Under the pieces are notes generated by a model. The model saw only the letters and a program-made list of their open reading frames with translations. It had not been told where the DNA came from and ran no database searches. Made by a program: the position numbers and the translations under genes. 64,000 nucleotides of DNA from Flavobacteriales bacterium (lineage in GTDB: Bacteria > Bacteroidota > Bacteroidia > Flavobacteriales > Weeksellaceae), in NCBI GenBank assembly GCA_020635515.1, contig JACJZS010000002.1, positions 1,102,001 to 1,166,000 of the forward strand, read 5' to 3'. Shown here piece after piece: positions 33,044-40,992 of this stretch (within the stretch, counting starts at the first letter, position 1; every line of letters begins with the position of its first letter).

Positions 33044-34438
33044 TTACCACTGACATCTGTTTGGTCTTTCTTTTTGGATTCCTCGCAGAAAAACATACCT
33101 ATGCCACCATTTAGAATTGTTTAAAGGCGAGTTTTTTACATCTTTTATATAATAGTATTTACCGTTGTATTTAAAATATATAAACAATTTTTTATCTGTT
33201 CGAGATAATGCTTGTTTAATGTTTTTCTTGACTTCAATCATAGGATATAAATACTCTGTGTATCTCCCTTGAAAGTATTTATCATAAAATTCTCGTTGAA
33301 TTTCTATAGATGAGTGAAAAATCTCAATATTATCTTCTTCAAAATCAAAAATTTTTGTTTTTTTAGTATCAATTAATAAATGATTATTCCTTGATTTTTC
33401 AGTTATTAAATTACTAAACATAGTAAGGTTTCCCGTATTAGAAAGCCCTATGTATGCTTGAAAACCAAAACACCATAAAAATACTACGGGAAGAACTATT
33501 TTATAAGAAAAAGATTGATTAATCTTTTGTTTAGTAACTTTTAAATGCTTGATAAATTGCAATATAAAATAAGATAATCCTGCTGAAAAAATAAGACATC
33601 CCGCAAGGTTTGGGAAGGTCATAACTCTTGTAATCGATTTTGGATATGGGAAAAGAGCAATCCAAGTTAAATTTACTAGTATCCCAACTAAAGCAAAAAA
33701 TAATAATACTCGCGACGCATTATAAATCTTTGTATTCGTGTTTAATGAATTAAAATCCAACACACTCCCTATAATGATAACAACTCCATATGCAGTAAAA
33801 TTTGCTACATTATTCAATCCTAAACTAAAAATAAAAATTAGTAATAATATTGCCGAAATTTTTCGTGTTTTATAAAAAAATAAACCGACAGGAACTACTA
33901 ATTCAAAGAAAAAAGTAAGATGTATAAACAATGATGTCCATACAGCGGAAAAGTTAAACTCTTCACCAAGTACATTTGATATTAAATTTTGCGATATTAG
34001 ATGTGTACAACTTACGTCAAGATTAAAGAAATCATAGTTAAGCTTATGAAATCCAGCCATTCCATAGGTAAACATAACAAACCAGCGAAAAATTAAAGAT
34101 ATTTCATTTGGGGTTAAACATAATTTTTCTTTAAGGAAAATCTTTTTTGAGAATAAAAATAAAATCCCTCCACCTAAAAATAGTTCTAAATTCCCATTAT
34201 TTGCCATATTGGGAAAACTGACGAGACCAACAACTAGACCAAGTATAACAATGCCAAAAGATGCTTGCCATAATTTAGGCTTTAGTAGCAATATTATTGA
34301 TAGTATTATAATCAAAATAGTTATTACGGAAAATCGCCACCTATGAGAGCCAAAATCCATTAATATCGCTATAGAATATAATGTCAGAATAAGGTTAAAA
34401 TTATTATTGTGAATTTTTTTATTGAAGAGTTTATTCAT
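33044..34438 (-). CDS. HTTM-like (vitamin K gamma-carboxylase-related) membrane protein
   Basis: From the ATG at 34438 the protein has 464 residues. About ten hydrophobic helices are followed by a soluble C-terminal region of about 130 residues rich in charged and aromatic residues. The YGMAGFHKLNYDFFN segment after a membrane helix is typical of HTTM-domain proteins related to vitamin K-dependent gamma-carboxylase. The assignment is by motif only. The frame extends to 34465, but that region is the terminator of the upstream gene, so the later ATG is chosen. Confidence 0.65.
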   Translation of the reverse strand: MNKLFNKKIHNNNFNLILTLYSIAILMDFGSHRWRFSVITILIIILSIILLLKPKLWQASFGIVILGLVVGLVSFPNMANNGNLELFLGGGILFLFSKKIFLKEKLCLTPNEISLIFRWFVMFTYGMAGFHKLNYDFFNLDVSCTHLISQNLISNVLGEEFNFSAVWTSLFIHLTFFFELVVPVGLFFYKTRKISAILLLIFIFSLGLNNVANFTAYGVVIIIGSVLDFNSLNTNTKIYNASRVLLFFALVGILVNLTWIALFPYPKSITRVMTFPNLAGCLIFSAGLSYFILQFIKHLKVTKQKINQSFSYKIVLPVVFLWCFGFQAYIGLSNTGNLTMFSNLITEKSRNNHLLIDTKKTKIFDFEEDNIEIFHSSIEIQREFYDKYFQGRYTEYLYPMIEVKKNIKQALSRTDKKLFIYFKYNGKYYYIKDVKNSPLNNSKWWHRYVFLRGIQKERPNRCQW

Positions 34439-34447
34439 GATTTTACC

Positions 34448-34481
34448 AAAAAAGCACCGTGTCAAATGATACGATGCTTTT
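34448..34481 (-). terminator. Terminator of the small anchored protein gene
   Basis: Stem arms 34450-34463 and 34468-34481 form 12-13 pairs with one mismatch and one wobble around a 4-nt loop. On the minus strand a run of six T ends the structure, 24 nt after the stop codon at 34505. Confidence 0.75.
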
Positions 34482-34504
34482 ATTTTGTTACAAAGTTCTA
34501 TTAT

Positions 34505-34774
34505 TTATCCTGCTATCTTTCTTCTATAATAAAGAGTGGATATAAGTACACCCGCAGAAATCAGCAATAAAGCTATATTGTTATCTATAGGAAGATTATC
34601 GTTAGCTCCACCTCCACCTAGCTCCTCAAACTCTTCGCTATTTGAGAAGTTGTCTGGAGTAATTGCGGTTTCGTATTGTTGTACCTCTATTTCATTACTT
34701 AACGGATCCTCATTACAATAAGATACTCCTATAGCAAAAAGGAAAAAACTTAATAAAAATAATTTTTTAACCAT
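34505..34774 (-). CDS. Small exported protein with C-terminal membrane anchor
   Basis: From the ATG at 34774 the protein has 89 residues. A signal peptide (MVKKLFLLSFFLFAIGVSYC) is followed by an acidic linker with GGGG, then LPIDNNIALLLISAGVLI and a basic YRRKIAG end. That order of proline motif, hydrophobic helix and arginines recalls C-terminal sorting or anchoring tails of Bacteroidota exported proteins, although I cannot assign it to a named sorting system. A strong promoter (34805-34833) fits this start and excludes one at 34807. Confidence 0.75.
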   Translation of the reverse strand: MVKKLFLLSFFLFAIGVSYCNEDPLSNEIEVQQYETAITPDNFSNSEEFEELGGGGANDNLPIDNNIALLLISAGVLISTLYYRRKIAG

Positions 34775-34804
34775 GGTTTTTTTAGAATTTTTTAATTGTT
34801 TACA

Positions 34805-34833
34805 CAAATATACAACAATATCTAGAAGTACAA
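34805..34833 (-). promoter_or_regulatory. Promoter for the small anchored protein
   Basis: On the minus strand TTG (34833-34831), an 18-nt spacer and TATATTTG (34812-34805) match the Bacteroidota consensus. Transcription would start near 34798, about 24 nt before the ATG at 34774. Confidence 0.65.
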
Positions 34834-34841
34834 AAATAATT

Positions 34842-35435
34842 TTAATTATTTAAACGCTCTTGAACTTTATTCCAATTTATTAGGTTAAAAAATGCTTCTA
34901 TGAATTCAGGTCGTCTATTCTGATATTTCAAATAATACGCATGTTCCCAAACGTCTAATCCAAGAATAGGATAACCTCCGCATTCATTTGGCATTAAAGG
35001 ATTATCTTGGTTAGGTGTAGAGCAAATCTCTAATTTCCCATCTTTTAAACATAACCATGCCCAACCAGAACCAAAACGAGTTGCAGCTGCATTTGAAAAT
35101 TCATTTTTAAAGTTCTCAAAAGATCCAAAAGAGTTGTTTATTAAATCTTTTAATTCTCCTTCTGGTTCTCCACCTCCTTCAGGAGATAATATTTCCCAAA
35201 ATAGGCAGTGATTGTAGTATCCACCTCCATTGTTTCGTATTGCAGGAATATCATATCCTTTTACCAATAATTCTTCTATAGAAAGGTTTTCATATTCAGT
35301 TCCCTTAATCACATCATTCAGCTTACTGGTATATGCTGCGTGGTGTTTACTATAATGTATTTCCATTGTTCTAGCGTCAAAATTAGGTTCTAACGCGTCG
35401 TAACTGTAAGGTAATTGTGGTAATTCAAAAGCCAT
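34842..35435 (-). CDS. sodB: Iron/manganese superoxide dismutase
   Basis: This 197-residue enzyme dismutates superoxide in the cytoplasm. The four metal ligands are visible: H27 in EIHYSKHH, a histidine in GGYYNHCLFWE near residue 75, and Asp and His in the LDVWEHAYYLKY signature near residues 160-168. Sequence alone did not let me choose between iron and manganese. It has its own promoter. No Dps or catalase is adjacent. Confidence 0.95.
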   Translation of the reverse strand: MAFELPQLPYSYDALEPNFDARTMEIHYSKHHAAYTSKLNDVIKGTEYENLSIEELLVKGYDIPAIRNNGGGYYNHCLFWEILSPEGGGEPEGELKDLINNSFGSFENFKNEFSNAAATRFGSGWAWLCLKDGKLEICSTPNQDNPLMPNECGGYPILGLDVWEHAYYLKYQNRRPEFIEAFFNLINWNKVQERLNN

Positions 35436-35460
35436 AATATTATCATTTTTGATTCGTACA

Positions 35461-35490
35461 CAAATATATATGATTTTTATTAATCTCCAA
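35461..35490 (-). promoter_or_regulatory. Promoter for sodB
   Basis: On the minus strand TTG (35490-35488), a 19-nt spacer and TATATTTG (35468-35461) form a full match, with the ATG 25 nt downstream. It overlaps the end of the neighbouring gene remnant. Confidence 0.65.
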
Positions 35491-35842
35491 ATTTGGTAAC
35501 TAAAATTTCCTCGATGATTAAATCAGTAAAATTGATTGCTCCTTTGTAGTTAAGGTGTTTGTGATTCATGAACATACTCGGTTCTTTAAATGCATTTGAG
35601 TAATCATAATAGCTTTTTAAATTGTTATGAAACCATTTTGTAGGATACTCTGTTTGATAATAAGGAACTGTTGTAAACGAAATTCCCTTTCTGTAGAAAA
35701 AACTTTTTAGATAACGACCGATATTCCATAATTAATAACATTCCTACTATTGGTAATAACTCAAAGCCATAACACAAAATTTCTAACTTTTCGGATTGAG
35801 ATTTAAAGTATTTTAGTGAATTTAGGACAGTATTGAGTTAAA
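35480..35842 (-). pseudogene. 5'-truncated, frameshifted gene remnant
   Basis: Two overlapping minus-strand frames make one continuous protein tail. The upstream frame (from about 35842) reads EKLEILCYGFELLPIVGMLL then EYRSLSKKFF; near 35700, in an A/T homopolymer, the reading shifts to FYRKGISFTTVPYYQTEYP and ends HKHLNYKGAINFTDLIIEEI before a stop at 35480. The HLNxxGA element resembles the C-terminus of SGNH-hydrolase-like proteins, weakly. No start codon region remains, so this is a decayed C-terminal fragment of roughly 120 codons. Identity of the parent gene is unknown. The rest of 35436-35937 shows only the sodB promoter and an AT-rich leader. Confidence 0.65.
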
Positions 35843-35937
35843 ATACACTGATGAGGTTTTTCTAGTCAACAAAAATACTAAAACTATGTTATAAAAATTT
35901 ACTAAATTTATGGTCAAATTTTAATTGAAATAAAACT

Positions 35938-36639
35938 ATGTTTGGATTTGATTCAGGATACATGTTATTAACTGGTATCATTATGGCGGTTAGTTGGTAT
36001 GTGCAGCACATGCTTACGTCAAAATTTAAAAAATATTCTCAAGTACATTTACGTAATGGAATGTCTGGAAAAGAAATAGCAGAAAAAATGCTGGCAGATT
36101 ATGGAATATATGATGTAAAGGTAACTTCGGTTCGCGGACAATTAACAGACCATTACAATCCAGCAACTAAAACGGTTAATTTATCAGAAGCTGTATATAG
36201 TCAAAGAAATGCCGCTGCCGCTGCAGTTGCCGCTCACGAATGTGGACATGCTGTACAACATGCAAAAGCATACTCAATGCTTCAGTTACGTTCTAAGTTG
36301 GTTCCTGTAGTGCAAATAAGTTCTAATCTTATGCAGTGGGTTATTTTAGGAGGTCTTCTACTTATGACTCAAACAGGAAATTCAACAGTCTTTTTAATAG
36401 GAATACTTATGTTTGCAGTTACAACGGCATTTGCTTTTGTAACTCTTCCCGTGGAATATGATGCAAGTAACAGAGCATTAGCTTGGCTAAAAAATAAAAA
36501 TATAGTTACTCCCGAAGAATATAAAGGAAGTGAAGATGCACTTAAATGGGCGGCGAGGACATATTTAGTAGCGGCATTAGGTTCACTAGCACAATTGCTT
36601 TATTTTGTGCAATTATTTATGGGAGGAAAAAGAGATTAA
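35938..36639 (+). CDS. YugP-type membrane zinc metallopeptidase
   Basis: This 233-residue protein matches the PF04298 neutral zinc metallopeptidase family. The zinc motif HECGHAVQHA lies near residue 100 after an alanine-rich stretch. Hydrophobic helices occur near residues 8-25, 128-165 and at the C-terminus. It is preceded by a near-consensus TAAATTTA. The lemA and TPM genes follow on the same strand with short gaps; a link to membrane quality control is plausible but inferred. Confidence 0.9.
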   Translation: MFGFDSGYMLLTGIIMAVSWYVQHMLTSKFKKYSQVHLRNGMSGKEIAEKMLADYGIYDVKVTSVRGQLTDHYNPATKTVNLSEAVYSQRNAAAAAVAAHECGHAVQHAKAYSMLQLRSKLVPVVQISSNLMQWVILGGLLLMTQTGNSTVFLIGILMFAVTTAFAFVTLPVEYDASNRALAWLKNKNIVTPEEYKGSEDALKWAARTYLVAALGSLAQLLYFVQLFMGGKRD

Positions 36640-36674
36640 ATATAAAACTAACAATAAATTAAAAATAATAAAAC

Positions 36675-37280
36675 ATGAAAAGTAAAGGTTGTTTAATAGG
36701 CGGAGGTCTATTCTTAGGTCTAATCATTTTAGCGGTTATCGTGGTTGGTTGGGGAGTTTCTGTTTATAACGGATTGGTTTCAGAAGATGAAAGTGTAAAA
36801 AATAAGTGGTCTAAAGTAGAAAGTGCTTATCAAAGAAGAGCAGATTTAATTCCTAACTTAGTAAATACCGTAAAAGGATATGCTGACTTCGAAAAAGAAA
36901 CACTTACTCAAGTAATCGAAGCTAGAGCAAAAGCAACTCAGATGACTGTAGATCCTACTAAATTGACACCAGAAGTAATGGCACAATTTCAGCAAAATCA
37001 AGATGGGTTGAGTACTGCACTTGGTCGATTATTGGTAGCAGTAGAACGATATCCTGATTTAAAAGCAAACCAAAACTTTTTGCAGTTGCAAAATCAATTG
37101 GAAGGAACAGAAAATAGAATTAAAATTGAAAGAGATGCTTTTAACGATGCCGTAAATAAATACAACGCTATGGTAAGAAAAACTCCAAATAATCTAATTG
37201 CAGGTTTTTTAGGGTTTGATGTGAAAGGAAACTTTACGGCAAAGGCAGGAAGTGAGAATGCTCCTACGGTTGAGTTTTAA
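36675..37280 (+). CDS. lemA: LemA family protein
   Basis: This 201-residue protein has an N-terminal membrane helix (LIGGGLFLGLIILAVIVVGWG) and the LemA signature VKNKWSKVESAYQRRADLIPNL followed by LVNTVKGYADFEKETL. The rest is helical and faces the periplasm by family precedent. Its function is unknown. It starts a compact group with the two TPM-domain genes (11 nt and overlapping), an association seen in many Bacteroidota. Confidence 0.94.
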   Translation: MKSKGCLIGGGLFLGLIILAVIVVGWGVSVYNGLVSEDESVKNKWSKVESAYQRRADLIPNLVNTVKGYADFEKETLTQVIEARAKATQMTVDPTKLTPEVMAQFQQNQDGLSTALGRLLVAVERYPDLKANQNFLQLQNQLEGTENRIKIERDAFNDAVNKYNAMVRKTPNNLIAGFLGFDVKGNFTAKAGSENAPTVEF

Positions 37281-37291
37281 ATAAAACTCTA

Positions 37292-37735
37292 ATGAATAAA
37301 GAGAAAGCAAGAAATTTTTTATCTAAAAAAGAACAAGAAGAAGTAATAAATGCAATAAAAGTTGCAGAAAAAAATACTTCTGGCGAGATTCGTGTACACA
37401 TAGAGTACGACAATGAATCCAATGAAGAAGATAGAACTCTTGAATTATTCAAGAAACTGGAAATGCATCAAACCAAAGACAGAAATGCAGTTCTTTTTCA
37501 TTTTTGCATTAGCGAAAAATCATTGGCTATCTACGGAGATAAGGGAATACACGGTTACGTAAAACAAGAATATTGGAATAATTTACGAGATGAAATGATT
37601 CAACATTTTAAAGAAAGTAAATTCAAAGAAGGGCTTGTAAATGCTATTTTAAAAACAGGAGAAAAGTTAAAGAATTATTTTCCTTATCAAGAAGATGACA
37701 AAAATGAATTAAGTGATGAGATTAGTTTTTCTTAG
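37292..37735 (+). CDS. TPM-domain protein, soluble form
   Basis: This 147-residue protein has the TPM fold pattern: AEKNTSGEIRVHIEY, then DRNAVLFHFCISEKSLAIYGDKGIHGYV and a helical end. It lacks a signal peptide or membrane helix, so it is cytosolic or membrane-associated through partners. TPM proteins in plants act in photosystem II repair; bacterial functions are unknown. Its end overlaps the next TPM gene by about 20 bp, indicating coupled translation. Confidence 0.9.
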   Translation: MNKEKARNFLSKKEQEEVINAIKVAEKNTSGEIRVHIEYDNESNEEDRTLELFKKLEMHQTKDRNAVLFHFCISEKSLAIYGDKGIHGYVKQEYWNNLRDEMIQHFKESKFKEGLVNAILKTGEKLKNYFPYQEDDKNELSDEISFS

Positions 37736-38477
37736 TTTTTTCCTACTTGCATTTGGTTTTTCTTTTGCTCAGAAAGAATTTATAATCCCTAAGAAACCAG
37801 ATAAAATATATCCTATAAACGATTATGCGGATATTTTTTCGCTTGATGAAGAGCAGATTTTAAACCAAAAATTAATTAGGTACGCAGATTCTACCTCTAC
37901 TGAAATCGTAGTTGCTACAGTCAAAACATTAAATGGCGATGACATTAACTATGTAGGTGCTAAGTGGGGAGAAACTTGGAAATTAGGTCAAACGGAAAAA
38001 AATAACGGAGTTTTGGTCTTGATTGTTCCTAATGATAGAAAGATGACGATACAAGCAGGTAGAGGAACAGAAGATAAATTAACCGATTACCAGTCAAGTA
38101 AAATTATTCAGAATTATTTTATACCTAATATAAAAAGAGGCGATTACTTTACAGCTACAAACGAAGGAACTGACGCAATCATTGCAACTCTCGATGGAAA
38201 ATTTAAAAATGATACTTTTCAAGATAAAGTAGTAAACTACTTACCAATACTCTTTTTCTTATTTATATTTCTGATTATCTTTTTTTCTTCAAAAGGAAAT
38301 GGAAATGACGACGGAGATATAATTATTGATAGCAGAGGACGAAGAAGATACCGCGATTCAGGAGGATGGTGGATTGGTGGTGGAGGTTTCGGTGGGGGTT
38401 CATCTTCTGGAGGAGGTTTCGGTGGATTTGGTGGTGGCGGAAGTTTTGGTGGCGGTGGAGCAAGCGGAAGTTGGTAA
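37716..38477 (+). CDS. TPM-domain protein with signal peptide and glycine-rich tail
   Basis: From the ATG at 37716 the protein has 253 residues. A signal peptide (RLVFLSFFLLAFGFSFAQ) precedes a TPM domain with PINDYADIFSLDEEQ, then NNGVLVLIVPNDRKMTIQAGRG. A membrane helix (YLPILFFLFIFLIIFFS) follows near residue 180. The last 45 residues are mostly Gly and Ser in blocks such as GGGFGGGSSSGGGFGG, a common ending in this family. The domain is periplasmic, facing the LemA protein. Confidence 0.92.
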   Translation: MRLVFLSFFLLAFGFSFAQKEFIIPKKPDKIYPINDYADIFSLDEEQILNQKLIRYADSTSTEIVVATVKTLNGDDINYVGAKWGETWKLGQTEKNNGVLVLIVPNDRKMTIQAGRGTEDKLTDYQSSKIIQNYFIPNIKRGDYFTATNEGTDAIIATLDGKFKNDTFQDKVVNYLPILFFLFIFLIIFFSSKGNGNDDGDIIIDSRGRRRYRDSGGWWIGGGGFGGGSSSGGGFGGFGGGGSFGGGGASGSW

Positions 38478-38496
38478 TTCCTTTTTAACTATTGAA

Positions 38497-38529
38497 TTGA
38501 TGCGATTTGAAGAATAAATCATAAATTTG
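38497..38529 (+). promoter_or_regulatory. Promoter for bioB
   Basis: TTG at 38497-38499, a 22-nt spacer and TAAATTTG at 38522-38529 match the consensus, 22 nt before the bioB ATG. Confidence 0.6.
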
Positions 38530-38551
38530 CTACTTACATTAAAATCATCTT

Positions 38552-39607
38552 ATGGAAAGAAAAATGTGGACAGATACAGAAATAAGCGAAATATACAATC
38601 TTCCTTTTTTAGAACTTATACACAAAGCATCTTTGGTTCATAGAGAACATCACGATCCAAACAAAGTGCAAGTAAGCTCTCTAATTTCAATTAAAACAGG
38701 CGGTTGCCCCGAAGATTGTGGTTATTGTCCGCAAGCAGCTCGCTATCATACCGACATTGAAAAGAATGATTTAATGAGTGTTTCACAAGTAAAAGCTCAG
38801 GCGTTGCGTGCAAAATCAACAGGTTCTTCTCGTGTTTGCTTAGGTGCTGCTTGGAGAAACGTAAAAGATGGAAAAGATTTTGATGATGTAATTGAAATGG
38901 TGCGTGAAATTACTAAGCTCGATATGGAAGTATGTTGTACATTAGGAATGCTCACAGAAACTCAAGCAAAAAGATTAGAGGAAGCAGGTCTTTATGCATA
39001 CAATCACAATATTGATTCATCAGAAGAATATTACCAAGAAGTAATTTCTACACGAGCATTTGATGATAGAATTAAAACAATCGATAACGTTAGAAAAACA
39101 TCAATTACTGTTTGTTCAGGAGGGATTATAGGAATGGGAGAAGAAGAAAAAGACCGAATAGGAATGTTGAAAGTGCTTGCAAACATGTATCCTCAGCCAG
39201 AAAGTGTTCCAATTAACTCATTAGTACCAGTAGAAGGAACGCCTATGGAAAATCAAAAAACAGTATCCGTTTTTGAAATGGTACGCATGATTGCAACTAC
39301 CCGTATTGTGTTACCAGAAACACAAGTGCGTCTTTCGGCAGGTAGAACTCAACTTTCTCCTGAAGGTCAAACCTTATGTTTTTATGCAGGAGCAAATTCT
39401 ATCTTTGCAGGAGATAAATTACTTACAACTCCCAACCCTGATGTAAATGAAGACATGAGGCTTTTTGGAGAACTAGGTATTACTACGCAAAAACCTTTTG
39501 AAAAACATCCAAAAAGAGAGGTAGTGGAAGCATCTGATAGCAAAATAGAAGCGTTAGGAGAAAATCCTAGATGGACAAGACCAAGTAAAAAGACGGAAGA
39601 GGCTTAG
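38552..39607 (+). CDS. bioB: Biotin synthase
   Basis: This 351-residue radical SAM enzyme inserts sulfur into dethiobiotin. The CxxxCxxC motif is in GCPEDCGYCPQAARYHT near residues 52-59. Further conserved parts are AAWRNVKDGKDF, YNHNIDSSEEYY, CSGGIIGMGE and the R-containing RLSAGRTQLSPEGQ segment that holds the [2Fe-2S] cluster arginine. The rest of the biotin pathway is not in the window. It is convergent with smpB, 9 bp away. Confidence 0.97.
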   Translation: MERKMWTDTEISEIYNLPFLELIHKASLVHREHHDPNKVQVSSLISIKTGGCPEDCGYCPQAARYHTDIEKNDLMSVSQVKAQALRAKSTGSSRVCLGAAWRNVKDGKDFDDVIEMVREITKLDMEVCCTLGMLTETQAKRLEEAGLYAYNHNIDSSEEYYQEVISTRAFDDRIKTIDNVRKTSITVCSGGIIGMGEEEKDRIGMLKVLANMYPQPESVPINSLVPVEGTPMENQKTVSVFEMVRMIATTRIVLPETQVRLSAGRTQLSPEGQTLCFYAGANSIFAGDKLLTTPNPDVNEDMRLFGELGITTQKPFEKHPKREVVEASDSKIEALGENPRWTRPSKKTEEA

Positions 39608-39616
39608 GTATTTTCA

Positions 39617-40084
39617 CTAAAAACTCTTTTTTATTCGGTCTAAATCTCGTTTTGTGTCTTTTTGTTTTAAATCTTCTCGTTTATCGTATAGTTTTTTTCC
39701 TTTTGCGAGAGAAATAGTGATTTTAGCTAATCCTCTATCGTTTAGATACATACGTAGAGGTATAATGGTAAGTCCTGTTTCTTTGGTTTTCTTGAGGAGT
39801 TTGTTTAATTCTTTTCTTTTTAGAAGTAATTTTCGTTCTCTGCGAGGAGTATGATTGCTATAGGTTCCTAAATCATACTCATGAATCATCATATTTATTA
39901 TATATAGTTCATCGCTTTTGAATTGACAAAAACTCTCGGCAATACTTACTTTTCCTAGTCGAATTGATTTTATCTCCGTTCCATAGAGTTGAATTCCAGC
40001 TTCATATCTATCTAATAATTCATAATTAAAACGAGCTTTTCGGTTTTCAACATTTATTTTATTCTGAAATTTTAATTTACTCAT
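39617..40084 (-). CDS. smpB: SsrA-binding protein SmpB
   Basis: This 155-residue protein binds tmRNA and brings it to stalled ribosomes. It has the oligonucleotide-binding barrel: NRKARFNYELLDRYEAGIQL, GTEIKSIRLGKVSI and the basic C-terminal tail KREDLKQKDTKRDLDR. From the ATG at 40084 the length fits the family. An upstream ATG at 40096 would lie inside the -7 element, so it is rejected. The promoter is so close that the leader is only a few bases. Confidence 0.96.
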   Translation of the reverse strand: MSKLKFQNKINVENRKARFNYELLDRYEAGIQLYGTEIKSIRLGKVSIAESFCQFKSDELYIINMMIHEYDLGTYSNHTPRRERKLLLKRKELNKLLKKTKETGLTIIPLRMYLNDRGLAKITISLAKGKKLYDKREDLKQKDTKRDLDRIKKSF

Positions 40085-40093
40085 ACGTAAACA

Positions 40094-40101
40094 CAAAGAT
40101 A
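40094..40101 (-). promoter_or_regulatory. -7 promoter element for smpB
   Basis: On the minus strand the sequence reads TATCTTTG, 9 nt before the ATG at 40084. With transcription starting about 6 nt later, the leader is about 1-5 nt. Confidence 0.45.
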
Positions 40102-40113
40102 TACTAATTTTAA

Positions 40114-40869
40114 TTAGTGTTGTTGCTTATTTATAGCATCTTGTGCAAACATTGCGGCACCTATAATTCCTGCGTTATTCCTAAATTGGGCAACTTTTAT
40201 TGAAGCATTACTTGAAAGGTATTTTTCGAAATCATCAAAATATTTGCTAATTCCTCCGCCTAGAATGTAATGATTCGGAACCAAAACTCTGTCCATGTAA
40301 TTTAGGAAAAAATTAAACCGCTTTGCCCATTTTTTTAAGCTTAAGTTTTCTCGTTCTCTTGCCGAGTCGGCAGCATATTTTTCTATTGATTTACCATCTT
40401 TTAGCACATGTCCTAATTCGGTATTAGGAATAAGTTCGGCGTTATAAAACATTCCAGAGCCAATTCCAGTTCCTATGGTTATCATAATTACTTTTCCATT
40501 TAATCCTTTTCCTGCTCCTAGTCGCATTTCTGCAACTCCAGCTAAATCAGCATCATTTCCAACATGGAATTTTGTGTTCTCACAAGCATTTTCGAATAAT
40601 TCATCTACTTGAGTTCCTATCCACTCATCGGATATGTTGCCTGCAGACATGCATTTTCCATCTAAAATTACAGCAGGAAAACTACAACCAATAACTCCTT
40701 TCCAGTCAAAAAAATCTACTAATTCGCGAACTGTTTCGCTCATTAATTCAGGTGTTGCTGGTCTTGGTGTTGGGATTCTATGTTTTTCGGTTAGTAATTC
40801 TCCATTTTCTGTGTTTACAATAGCTCCTTTTATTCCAGAACCGCCTATATCTATTCCTAGTACTTTCAT
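40114..40869 (-). CDS. ppgK: Polyphosphate glucokinase (ROK family)
   Basis: This 251-residue ROK-fold kinase uses polyphosphate to phosphorylate glucose. The N-terminal phosphate loop is LGIDIGGSGIKGAIVN; the glucose motif contains GNDADLAG and TELGH. The AADSARERENLSLKKWAKRFNFFL segment is the helix typical of polyphosphate glucokinases, as opposed to ATP-dependent ROK enzymes. Its neighbour on the same strand is smpB. A -7 element is present upstream. Confidence 0.88.
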   Translation of the reverse strand: MKVLGIDIGGSGIKGAIVNTENGELLTEKHRIPTPRPATPELMSETVRELVDFFDWKGVIGCSFPAVILDGKCMSAGNISDEWIGTQVDELFENACENTKFHVGNDADLAGVAEMRLGAGKGLNGKVIMITIGTGIGSGMFYNAELIPNTELGHVLKDGKSIEKYAADSARERENLSLKKWAKRFNFFLNYMDRVLVPNHYILGGGISKYFDDFEKYLSSNASIKVAQFRNNAGIIGAAMFAQDAINKQQH

Positions 40870-40895
40870 TATGTGTTTTTTGCCTACAACTTCCC

Positions 40896-40903
40896 CAAAA
40901 GTA
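40896..40903 (-). promoter_or_regulatory. -7 promoter element for ppgK
   Basis: On the minus strand the sequence reads TACTTTTG, 26 nt before the ppgK ATG. Confidence 0.45.
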
Positions 40904-40980
40904 TAAAATATTTTTAACTATAAGGTTAGAAAGTTCCTATTTTATTCGTGATTTCTCGTTTTTTCACGGCTCTATTTTCT

Positions 40981-40988
40981 TAACTTTG
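40981..40988 (+). promoter_or_regulatory. -7 promoter element at the murF-alr start
   Basis: TAACTTTG lies only 4 nt before the ATG at 40993. Transcription starting 4-8 nt downstream would make the message leaderless. Confidence 0.45.
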
Positions 40989-40992
40989 CTAC

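Noticed and set aside
34836..34850. Small hairpin at the sodB stop codon as a terminator
   Set aside because: Seven A/T pairs with a 2-nt loop and only a short T run; too weak to call.
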